DNA from: Gammaproteobacteria bacterium | GTDB taxonomy: Bacteria; Pseudomonadota; Gammaproteobacteria; Chromatiales; Chromatiaceae | Assembly (NCBI GenBank): GCA_030625445.1 | Contig: DAOUQU010000101.1 | Location: forward strand, 1 to 6,367 | Direction: 5' to 3' | Length of the DNA: 6,367 nt | Shown here: positions 1-5,350 of the stretch, piece by piece | Position numbering within the stretch: position 1 is the stretch's first letter | Layout of the letters: each line of letters begins with the position of its first letter | The notes under the pieces: generated by a model | What the model saw: the letters and a program-made list of their open reading frames with translations, nothing else | Databases searched by the model: none | What the model was told of the DNA's origin: nothing | Made by a program: the position numbers and the translations under genes

Positions 1-176
1 AACTCCTCGGCCATCACCAGCAGGTAGGCGACCAGGAAGATGATGAGGGCTGCGATGCCGACACCGCTTGCGGTCAGATCCAGGGGCTGGTGAGCAGCTT
101 CTTCCGCCAGCGCAAGACCGGGTAGGAAGAGCGCAGCCAACACAACATACGATAATTTATTGAATACCAGTCTCAT
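1..176 (-). CDS. nhaD: NhaD-like sodium/proton antiporter, N-terminal fragment
   Basis: Only the first 58 codons are present; the gene runs off the left edge. I translated it by hand from the ATG at 176-174. The protein begins with a signal-like hydrophobic segment ending in LALAEEA, then LDLTASGVGIAALIIF, then a membrane segment ending in VAYLLVMAEE. Known NhaD antiporters (ArsB/NhaD superfamily) have this layout: a cleavable-looking leader, a short LT-containing linker, and a first helix ending in V-M-x-E-E. The family exports sodium in exchange for protons across the inner membrane. A weak GAG Shine-Dalgarno lies about 10 nt upstream. The start is only 11 nt after the stop of a decayed SLC13-type transporter, so both probably belonged to one transport operon. 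Other members of the superfamily remain possible because most of the protein is unseen. Confidence 0.68.
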   Translation of the reverse strand, partial: MRLVFNKLSYVVLAALFLPGLALAEEAAHQPLDLTASGVGIAALIIFLVAYLLVMAEE

Positions 177-299
177 AATTTTCAGTCTCAAAAAATAAGG
201 TTCATCATGCCGATCAGGAACAAGATGGTCATAACGCTCCCGGCACGCAAAAAGTCGGGGACAGGGTAGAGCCTCCAGGGCCCATAATCGGAGCATTGA

Positions 300-464
300 C
301 CTAAGTGGTTGTCCAAAAATAACTTACCGATCCTGCTTGCCCTGTTGTCCGTCTTCTGCGTTTCAGCAAGAGTTACATAACCCTGCTATGCGCCCCTTGC
401 TGCGCCTTGATTACGAACAACATTGCTGCGTGATATCGGTAAGTTATTTATGGACAAGCCCTAA
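300..464. repeat. Direct repeats (CCTAA) flanking the MITE-like element
   Basis: CCTAA occurs at 300-304 and again at 460-464, exactly on both sides of the inverted-repeat element. Depending on where the ends of the element are set, the target-site duplication is 3 bp (TAA) or up to 5 bp. Keeping one copy and dropping the rest restores the SLC13 reading frame (minus strand: PT, two codons, VNAPIMGPGG), which is what a real target duplication should do. Confidence 0.72.
305..461. mobile_element. MITE-like non-coding element with inverted-repeat ends
   Basis: The arms 309-331 and 435-457 are inverted repeats of 23 bp with one mismatch, starting TTGTCCA and ending TTACCGAT. The interior also pairs imperfectly: TGTTGTCCGT near the left arm matches the complement of the stretch next to the right arm (TGTTGTTCGT), and CAGCAAG follows in both. 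The whole unit could therefore fold as one long hairpin. Flanking direct repeats are CCTAA at 300-304 and 460-464. If the ends are taken symmetrically (305 and 461), the direct repeat is TAA, a TNA-type target like that used by some IS5-family elements. There is no open reading frame for a transposase, so it would need a transposase in trans. Insertion is supported independently because removing the element rejoins an SLC13 motif. The family name is not known to me. Confidence 0.8.
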
Positions 465-610
465 AGCGTAGGAATCAAGAACAGGTTGGAGGTGGAGATG
501 GCTACATACAACGCAAATACAGCTCTATTTCTGTAAGTCCTTAAAATGTTCGTGCAGATTATAGGCTGATCAGAGCTCGGTTTCCAGATTCGAGTCATAC
601 TGCTGCCGGT

Positions 611-1540
611 TTATGGGTGAAAACTCTCCAGGTCATGAGGAAAGATAATCGGCCCCTGGTAATTTTTGCGTATCAGATTGACGCTCTCATCCTGACGATT
701 GATGCTGCGTTGCATCATATGTGTGAGCAACAGCTTTTTGACTTTCGCCTCTCCTGCTATTTTGCCGATAGTGCCGGGTTTCATATGCAGTAGCTGTGGT
801 ACGCCTGTGGCATCCTCGGGGATGGCGTTGTGTGCAACCAGCAGATCAGACCCCATAGCGAGGTCAGGCATGGTATTGAGACGTCCGCTCATATCTCCGC
901 TGAAGCTGATGACACAACCGGCAACCTCGACACGATAGGCAAGCGCCGGAAAAGGACCATGGTGGACAGAGACAGTGGTCACTTTGAAATCATTATCCTC
1001 ATAGATTTGTATGGCATCCAACTTCTGGTAGGACCACTGGATGGTATGCGGTTGCAGCTTGTATTCGCTGTTTGCCTGCGGGTCGATAGTGGGATTCAGG
1101 TAGGGATAAACACCCTCTGTTGCACTGAACAGCTTTTTAACAAAATCATCAGCCGACAAAATAAAGGTATCACCGCTCGGGCCATAGAGCGGCAGATTGA
1201 CGTTGCGCTCGCTGAAGAACCCCCCTTTCACGTAGGCGGCCAGGTCGGCACTGTGATCGACATGGAAGTGGGTGAAAAAGATCGCCCTGATATCTTCATA
1301 TTTGGCGCCACTTTGTTTGAATCGCTGCAGACTGCCGGGCCCCGCATCGACGATGATGCGCGCCTTGTCGTCCAGCCAGATCAGGTAGCCTGTGGAGGCG
1401 CGCTCATTGAGCAGTTCGGGGCCGCCTGTTCCCAGCATCTGCAGTTTCACACGCTGGGATTGGCAGCTTTGCGCCACTGCCGTTGACTCTATCAGCAGCA
1501 GACTCAGCGCCAGTAACAGCATGTAGGATTTAGCCACCAT
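611..1540 (-). CDS. Exported metallo-beta-lactamase-fold hydrolase
   Basis: The protein has 309 residues counted from the ATG at 1540. This start is chosen because it directly precedes a signal peptide (hydrophobic residues 7-17, likely cleavage after AVA at 21-23) and has GAGA about 5 nt upstream. An earlier in-frame start at 1633 would put 31 arginine-rich residues before the signal and is unlikely. Metallo-beta-lactamase motifs are complete: Asp65 in IIVDAGPG, THFHVDH at 90-96, His193/His194, Asp216 in FSGDMSG and His274 in LLTHMM, with His252 as an extra candidate. The HxHxDH core and C-terminal His resemble the RNase Z/arylsulfatase-like branch, but a periplasmic location argues against tRNA processing. 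The gene starts inside the end of the upstream J-domain gene (11-nt overlap), so translation is probably coupled. The substrate is unknown; a role in periplasmic sulfur compound or ester hydrolysis is only a guess from the neighbours. Confidence 0.85.
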   Translation of the reverse strand: MVAKSYMLLLALSLLLIESTAVAQSCQSQRVKLQMLGTGGPELLNERASTGYLIWLDDKARIIVDAGPGSLQRFKQSGAKYEDIRAIFFTHFHVDHSADLAAYVKGGFFSERNVNLPLYGPSGDTFILSADDFVKKLFSATEGVYPYLNPTIDPQANSEYKLQPHTIQWSYQKLDAIQIYEDNDFKVTTVSVHHGPFPALAYRVEVAGCVISFSGDMSGRLNTMPDLAMGSDLLVAHNAIPEDATGVPQLLHMKPGTIGKIAGEAKVKKLLLTHMMQRSINRQDESVNLIRKNYQGPIIFPHDLESFHP

Positions 1541-2264
1541 AATTGTCTCGATTGGATGAGTTGATATGACGTAAAAAACGATAGGCCTTGTTGATCTGCT
1601 TCGCCTTCCGGTCCGCCAGCTCACGGATTTCAACGCCCAGTTGAGAGACCTTGTCGGGATGATACTGGCTCATCTTCTCCTTGTAGGCTTTCCTGATCGC
1701 AGACTGATCCGGACTCCCCTCGATCCCCAATATTCTGAAGGCCTCGTCAGAGGTCGCAATTTCATTTGAATCACTGTCACGATAGCCAGCACCACCCTGC
1801 GAATAAACGGTCAGATTACCATATTCATCTGCTTTTAAAAAAAATCGGTGTTGACAGAGCGGGCACTTACCAACTCCTGCGGGCGGGGGAAAGACAACTC
1901 TAATTTTAGTCCGGCAATCGGCGCACTGTATGATTCTAAATCTCTTGCTGTTCAGGGCATGAGACGCTCCATGGAACCCATACCCCTGATAAAGGATGCG
2001 TGATTTTGGAATACCAACGACAATCATAAAGGCAACATCGATCACTGGTATCAATGCGATCAGAGAGAGCCACGGAGACCAGCCGATGTCACGACAGCGT
2101 TTGGCCTGCAGCGCAATAATGGAAACCAGGGGGATCAGGGTCAGCTCACGCAACCCCAGCTCGAACAATATCCATACCAGCAGCAACACCCCCAGCAGAG
2201 CCAGCCAGTACTGTTTCCGGTTGATGCGCCCTTTAACGGAGAACAGCAGAGAGAGTATGCTCAT
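1530..2264 (-). CDS. Membrane-anchored DUF805-like / zinc-ribbon / J-domain protein
   Basis: The protein has 244 residues from the ATG at 2264. A TTG at 2279 would add five residues, but neither start has a good Shine-Dalgarno; I prefer the ATG because MSILSLLFSVKGRINRKQYW is a typical DUF805 beginning. Residues 1-85 hold the (K/R)-G-R-x-x-R-x-x-Y-W motif, hydrophobic segments at about 20-38, 41-53 and 66-84, and an AKRCRDIG motif at 54-61, as in DUF805 membrane proteins. Residues 114-137 form a zinc ribbon (C114xxC117, C134xxC137). Residues 172-235 are a J-domain with HPD at 202-204, expected to stimulate the ATPase of a DnaK-type Hsp70 in the cytoplasm. This points to a membrane-tethered co-chaperone. 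It lies 149 nt downstream of soxB, behind a hairpin, and overlaps the exported hydrolase gene, so the two probably act or are expressed together. The client is unknown. Confidence 0.82.
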   Translation of the reverse strand: MSILSLLFSVKGRINRKQYWLALLGVLLLVWILFELGLRELTLIPLVSIIALQAKRCRDIGWSPWLSLIALIPVIDVAFMIVVGIPKSRILYQGYGFHGASHALNSKRFRIIQCADCRTKIRVVFPPPAGVGKCPLCQHRFFLKADEYGNLTVYSQGGAGYRDSDSNEIATSDEAFRILGIEGSPDQSAIRKAYKEKMSQYHPDKVSQLGVEIRELADRKAKQINKAYRFLRHINSSNRDNYGG

Positions 2265-2367
2265 AATATGCAGATACAAATGACATTGCGGAAATTGATC
2301 AAATGATTCGGCATATTACACGAATAACAGCCTGTTCTCGAGATGAGCTATTCTCGAAACCGGGTCT

Positions 2368-2395
2368 GCTTTCCCACGCAGGAGCGTGAGAAAGC
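2368..2395 (-). terminator. Hairpin after soxB, probable terminator or mRNA-end structure
   Basis: GCTTTCCCACGC and GCGTGAGAAAGC form a 12-bp stem with one mismatch around a 4-nt loop (AGGA on the plus strand). It sits 18 nt downstream of the soxB stop. On the minus strand the bases after it are AGACCC, so there is no U-tract. It may be a Rho-linked or 3'-stabilising structure rather than a classical intrinsic terminator. Confidence 0.5.
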
Positions 2396-2413
2396 GTGTA
2401 AAAGAGTTTCTCC

Positions 2414-4192
2414 CTACCCTTTCACGTAAGCATCGATGCCGGGGTTGCCTTTTACATTGACCAGTTTGGGAGTGTTGAGTTTGTCGATCTTGATGCTCTT
2501 CTGGTCGCGCAGATAATCTGCAACTACTTCCCAGATCGGACGTCCGGGAGATTTGGAACCCACAGTTGCCCAGCCGGCCACCATGTAGCCTTTATCAGCT
2601 TCGATAGCCGTGCCATCATCCAGGGTCATATTCTGAATGCGTTTTCCCATGCCTGCCGTGGGATCGCAGACGTAGTCGAGGCCGCCGAGACGCACCATGT
2701 CCCCACCCTGCTGGTAGTAGGGGTCGGCATTGAAGAGATTGTCACACACATCTTCGAGAATGGCCTTGATCTCTGAACCTTTCATCTCGCGGCGATAGGT
2801 CTCGGGATAGGTGATGCAGGTTTGGTCCATGACATGATCCATGGTGATCTTCTGCCCTGGCAGCACCGTTGTTCCCCAGCGAAAGCCCGGTGACAGGGAG
2901 ATCTGTGCATCATTCACTTTGATCAGTGCATCACAGATCACCTGGTCGAAGGTGCCGTTGAAATTGCCGCGGCGAAACAGGGTCTCTTCTGCAACAGCCA
3001 GCTCCTCATCGAGCTCCGCCTTGTAGGGCTTGCGCACCTCGTCGATATAGGACTGCATCTCCTTGTCGGCCTCGAGCATGTTCGAGAACACCGGCAGCAG
3101 GCGATATTTGAAGTCACGCACCTTGCCATCCTTGACATCGAGATCCATGACACCGAGGAACTTGCCGTTGGATCCGGCATTGGTGACCAGTGTCTTGCCA
3201 CCCTTATTGTTGACAATGGTCGGCGCAGGCATGCCGTCATGCGTGTGTCCGCCGAAGATGGCGTCGATGCCGCTGACACGCGAGGCCATCTTGATATCGA
3301 CATCCATACCGTTGTGCGAGAGGACGATGACGACATCAGGTTTCTCGGTGTCGCGCACCATATCGACGATATTCTGCATCGATTCATCCTGGATGCCGAA
3401 GGTCCAGTCTGGGATAAAACGGCTGGGATTGGCGATCGGCGTGTAGGGAAATGCCTGACCGATCACTGCGACTCTGGCGCCACCCACCGTCTTCATGGTG
3501 TAGGGTTTGAACGCCAGCCCTTCGTCTTCATTAAAGTCTTCAAAGTCGGCAAATTTGTAATCAAACAGCGCCTCTTCATTGACGCCGACATTCTGCGCGA
3601 CAAAATCGCCCTTGAAGTCGTTGACATTGGAGATCACCTCTTTGTCCAGATAGGTGAACTCCCAGTGACCGGTCATGACATCGACGCCGAGGCGATTGCA
3701 TGCGCCGACCATATCTTTGCCGCGGGTATAGTAGGAGGTGCCAGAGCCCTGCCAGGTGTCACCACCGTCGAGCAGCAGAGAGTTGCCGGGGCCGCGTGCA
3801 TCACGCAGTTGATTGATCAGCGTGCTGAGGTGCGCAAAACCGCCAATCTTTCCAAATTGATTGGCACCCTCGTCAAAGTTGAGAAATGTGAAAGCGTGCG
3901 CCTCGATGCTGCCCGGCTTGATATTGAAATGCTGCAGCATTGCATCACCAACAATATGGGGAGCCTTGCCGAGACCGTAGCCAAAACCCAGGTTGACATT
4001 GGGTTCGCGGAAATAAACCGGGTTCAGCTGGGCATGGCAGTCAGTAAAGTGGAGCAGGCTGACATTGCCGAATTTTGGAACCTCGTAGAGATTCGATGGC
4101 TGTTTTGCTGCTGCGAAGATGGAGCCCGGCATCATTCCGGCTGCGCCGGCAAGACCCATCAGTTTTACAAATTCACGCCGTGAAATAGTCAT
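2414..4192 (-). CDS. soxB: SoxB, thiosulfohydrolase (S-sulfosulfanyl-L-cysteine sulfohydrolase)
   Basis: The protein has 592 residues, close to the usual SoxB length. In the Sox pathway this periplasmic enzyme hydrolyses the terminal sulfonate from the cysteine arm of SoxYZ, releasing sulfate. The N-terminus carries a twin-arginine signal (SRREFVKLMG, residues 4-13) ending near AAA at 27-29, so it is exported folded. It belongs to the 5'-nucleotidase/metallophosphatase superfamily. Visible metal-site motifs are HFTDCHAQ (Asp51, His53), GGDTWQGSG (Asp145), GHWEFTY (His176), AQNVG (Asn201), LSHNG (His293) and GGHTHDG (His316, His318). GHWE in place of the GNHE of ordinary nucleotidases is typical of SoxB. 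The C-terminal half (about residues 390-590) is the substrate-binding domain. AGGA lies 10 nt before the ATG. Here soxB is on the same strand as soxAKL but has its own roughly 420-bp upstream region. No frameshift or missing catalytic residue is seen. Confidence 0.96.
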   Translation of the reverse strand: MTISRREFVKLMGLAGAAGMMPGSIFAAAKQPSNLYEVPKFGNVSLLHFTDCHAQLNPVYFREPNVNLGFGYGLGKAPHIVGDAMLQHFNIKPGSIEAHAFTFLNFDEGANQFGKIGGFAHLSTLINQLRDARGPGNSLLLDGGDTWQGSGTSYYTRGKDMVGACNRLGVDVMTGHWEFTYLDKEVISNVNDFKGDFVAQNVGVNEEALFDYKFADFEDFNEDEGLAFKPYTMKTVGGARVAVIGQAFPYTPIANPSRFIPDWTFGIQDESMQNIVDMVRDTEKPDVVIVLSHNGMDVDIKMASRVSGIDAIFGGHTHDGMPAPTIVNNKGGKTLVTNAGSNGKFLGVMDLDVKDGKVRDFKYRLLPVFSNMLEADKEMQSYIDEVRKPYKAELDEELAVAEETLFRRGNFNGTFDQVICDALIKVNDAQISLSPGFRWGTTVLPGQKITMDHVMDQTCITYPETYRREMKGSEIKAILEDVCDNLFNADPYYQQGGDMVRLGGLDYVCDPTAGMGKRIQNMTLDDGTAIEADKGYMVAGWATVGSKSPGRPIWEVVADYLRDQKSIKIDKLNTPKLVNVKGNPGIDAYVKG

Positions 4193-4293
4193 TCTGGTGT
4201 TTTCCTGTCAGTAGTAGTTTGTTCGTATTGGGTGCATGCCAGTTTGCAGGGGGGATAAGGCGTCGTTTTGCGTCCTCCACGGATGGAGTAAGT

Positions 4294-4322
4294 GCAGTAA
4301 GATTGTAGGGAACAATCACTGC
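4294..4322 (-). promoter_or_regulatory. Strong dyad/hairpin upstream of soxB
   Basis: GCAGT-AA-GATTGT-AGGGA-ACAATC-ACTGC reads on the plus strand: an 11-bp perfect stem with a 2-nt AA bulge and a 5-nt loop. It lies 102-130 nt upstream of the soxB start codon. It could be a DNA operator for a regulator or a structure in the soxB leader RNA. It is not followed by a T-run on either strand, so it does not look like an intrinsic terminator. I do not recognise the motif and found no convincing -35/-10 pair around it. Confidence 0.45.
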
Positions 4323-4423
4323 CCGCATCCACTAGCAATCCTTGAGTGGCCAACATCTTTACAAATAAGGCAAATTTCAATGATGACTCTCGCAAAGCTT
4401 CCGCGTCCTGCTCACGCCCCTCA

Positions 4424-4439
4424 CCTGCATCCATGCAGG
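4424..4439. repeat. Short perfect palindrome
   Basis: CCTGCAT-CC-ATGCAGG is a 7-bp perfect inverted repeat with a 2-nt centre. It sits in the gene-free stretch upstream of soxB, next to the degenerate repeat block. It may be an edge of that repeat or a regulator site; the sequence alone does not decide. Confidence 0.35.
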
Positions 4440-4445
4440 CGAAGG

Positions 4446-4553
4446 CGCAAAGCTCGCCAAGAAAAACCTTTGCGGTCTTGGCGTCTTGGCGAGAGAAACA
4501 GATAAACACAGATATTACTTCTCTTTCATCCGTGATGATTCGTGTTATCTGTG
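4446..4553. repeat. Degenerate short-repeat block with nested inverted repeats
   Basis: Two neighbouring parts are seen. The first holds CTTTGCGGT, CTTGGCGT and CTTGGCGA in tandem (4468-4492), which pair with CGCAAAG (4446-4452) and CTCGCCAAG (4453-4461); CTCGCCAAG and CTTGGCGAG (4485-4493) are a perfect 9-bp inverted repeat. The second holds ATCCGTG, ATTCGTG and ATCTGTG in tandem, bounded by CACAGATA (4507-4514) and its complement TATCTGTG (4546-4553). From memory, wordings of both kinds recur in intergenic DNA of many environmental bacteria and give spurious peptides such as SRQDAKTAK. I take it as a dispersed, non-coding genomic repeat. No gene is supported in 4193-4616. Confidence 0.65.
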
Positions 4554-4566
4554 GCTAATTACTTAC

Positions 4567-4598
4567 AAAAACCCAAGATGGGCGAAGCCCACCCCGGG
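4567..4598 (-). terminator. Intrinsic terminator after soxL
   Basis: On the minus strand, CCCGGGGTGGGC-TTC-GCCCATCTTGGG forms a 12-bp stem (nine Watson-Crick and three G-U pairs) with a 3-nt loop, directly followed by TTTTT at 4571-4567. It begins 19 nt after the soxL stop codon. This is a good rho-independent terminator and marks the end of the soxA-K-L transcript, implying that soxB needs its own promoter. Confidence 0.85.
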
Positions 4599-4616
4599 AG
4601 TCGTTGCCTTGGAGTT

Positions 4617-5288
4617 TCAGCGCCTGTAGATGGTCAGACCGGAGCTGACCCATGCCTGCATACCGCCCCTGTACCACTTCAATTTATAGGCGGGATAGCC
4701 GAGCTTGAGCAGTGTCTTGATGTTGATTGCTGACTGCGGACACCAGTTGCCGTTGCAGTAAAGCACCAGGGTCTTGGCATTGCGGAAATCACGCTTGCCA
4801 TCGGTGACTTTGACGCCAAACTGATTTGTCAGGATATCATCCAGGGTCGCCGCTTCCGCCTCGACTGCAAAGGTTCCCTCAACGTCGTGATTGATCTGGT
4901 TCCATGGAATGTTGACAGAGCCGGGAATAGTTCCGCGCATGACCCATTCAGGCGTACGCGAATCAACCACCATCACGGTGCGATCGCCGCTGCTGGCGCG
5001 CTTGAGGTAGCCCAGCACATCGAGTTCTCCGACAGTTTCAACACCCTCTGCAACATGCATGGGCTGCAGGCAGAAAGGGGGGCACCTGCGACCGACTTTC
5101 GAGAACTCCTTCGGGATGACCGCATCATGATCCGCAGTCCGGGAAATCTGTACCTGTTGTCCGTTATGCACGACATCAACCGAGTGCAGCGATGCAGTGA
5201 TCTTGCCGCCATGATCTGCAATCGACACTCCCGACAGCATCATCCCGGCAACCAGGGTGAAACCTGATACTCTATTTTTTAAGTTCAT
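4617..5288 (-). CDS. soxL: SoxL, periplasmic rhodanese-like sulfurtransferase
   Basis: The protein has 223 residues, with an ATG at 5288 preceded by AAGAGGATC. The N-terminus looks like a signal peptide (hydrophobic residues 9-23). The rhodanese domain spans about 85-223: VMVVDSRTPEW (106-115), GTIPGSVNIPW (119-129), and the active-site loop LYCNGNWCPQS (176-186), where Cys178 is the expected persulfide-carrying cysteine and Cys183 is a second cysteine five residues on. The C-terminal YRGGMQAW (206-213) is typical. A separate motif, RRCPPFCLQPM (67-77), gives Cys69 and Cys73. Rhodaneses move sulfane sulfur; SoxL in the soxXAKL cluster of purple sulfur bacteria is thought to help recycle or unload SoxYZ-bound sulfur. 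The gene lies 57 nt after soxK and ends at a terminator, so it closes the operon. The name is by synteny and domain; the exact acceptor is unknown. Confidence 0.85.
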   Translation of the reverse strand: MNLKNRVSGFTLVAGMMLSGVSIADHGGKITASLHSVDVVHNGQQVQISRTADHDAVIPKEFSKVGRRCPPFCLQPMHVAEGVETVGELDVLGYLKRASSGDRTVMVVDSRTPEWVMRGTIPGSVNIPWNQINHDVEGTFAVEAEAATLDDILTNQFGVKVTDGKRDFRNAKTLVLYCNGNWCPQSAINIKTLLKLGYPAYKLKWYRGGMQAWVSSGLTIYRR

Positions 5289-5322
5289 ACTCTTGATCCT
5301 CTTGTTCGATTTTATTATCTTT

Positions 5323-5350
5323 ATCGATGTGTCAATATCGACGTATCAAT
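5323..5350. repeat. 14-bp tandem duplication overlapping the soxK stop
   Basis: ATCGATGTGTCAAT (5323-5336) is followed directly by ATCGACGTATCAAT (5337-5350), with two mismatches. The second copy covers the soxK stop codon (5348-5346) and its last bases; the first lies in the soxK-soxL gap. It looks like a local slippage duplication. Confidence 0.65.

Larger units (their letters stand above)
188..525 (-). pseudogene. Decayed C-terminus of an SLC13-type transporter, split by a MITE-like insertion
   Basis: Two minus-strand pieces together give the C-terminal end of an SLC13 (DASS) anion or dicarboxylate symporter. Codons from 523 to 461 read AVFALYVAISTSNLFLIPT followed by L and a TAG stop. 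After the inserted element (305-461), codons from 300 read VNAPIMGPGG, and after a 2-nt shift YPVPDFLRAGSVMTILFL, ending in MMNLIF and a TGA at 190-188. Known SLC13 proteins have S-N-x-F-(L/I)-x-P-T-H-Q-V-N-A-L-I-x-G-P-G-G-Y followed by D-F-x-R-A-G, and then a last hydrophobic helix. The match across the junction is why I call this a broken gene. Lesions seen: the insertion, a TAG where the family has HQ, a CT duplication at 267-270, and loss of everything upstream of about 525. Nothing recognisable lies in 526-610. The substrate of the ancestor cannot be told; sulfate is a guess from the sox context. Confidence 0.78.

Noticed and set aside
251..267. AAAGTCGGGGACAGGGT looks like the edge of REP-type or RAYT-linked repeats
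   Set aside because: The stretch is explained as coding sequence of the decayed SLC13 transporter (PVPDFL) and has no paired copy nearby.
830..1486. Plus-strand open frame of 218 codons opposite the MBL hydrolase gene
   Set aside because: The minus-strand gene has complete metal-binding motifs and a signal peptide, so this is a shadow.
1541..1633. Upstream in-frame start at 1633 for the MBL hydrolase
   Set aside because: It would add 31 arginine-rich residues before a good signal peptide and lie deep inside the J-domain gene; the ATG at 1540 has a GAGA site.
2313..2341. Possible promoter of the J-domain gene (TCGAGA, 17 nt, TAATAT on the minus strand)
   Set aside because: Each hexamer matches the sigma-70 consensus at only four of six positions, which is common by chance in AT-rich spacers.
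2335..2357. TTCTCGA occurring twice, 9 nt apart, between soxB and the J-domain gene
   Set aside because: Two 7-bp copies are too short to separate from chance, and no further copy is present.
3239..4183. Long plus-strand open frame (314 codons) opposite soxB
   Set aside because: It is the antisense shadow of a clearly conserved soxB; its protein shows no domain or sensible start.
4189..4509. 106-codon minus-strand reading frame upstream of and overlapping the soxB start
   Set aside because: It runs through the degenerate repeat block, begins with a repeat-derived peptide (SRQDAKTAK type), has irregular composition and matches no family I know.
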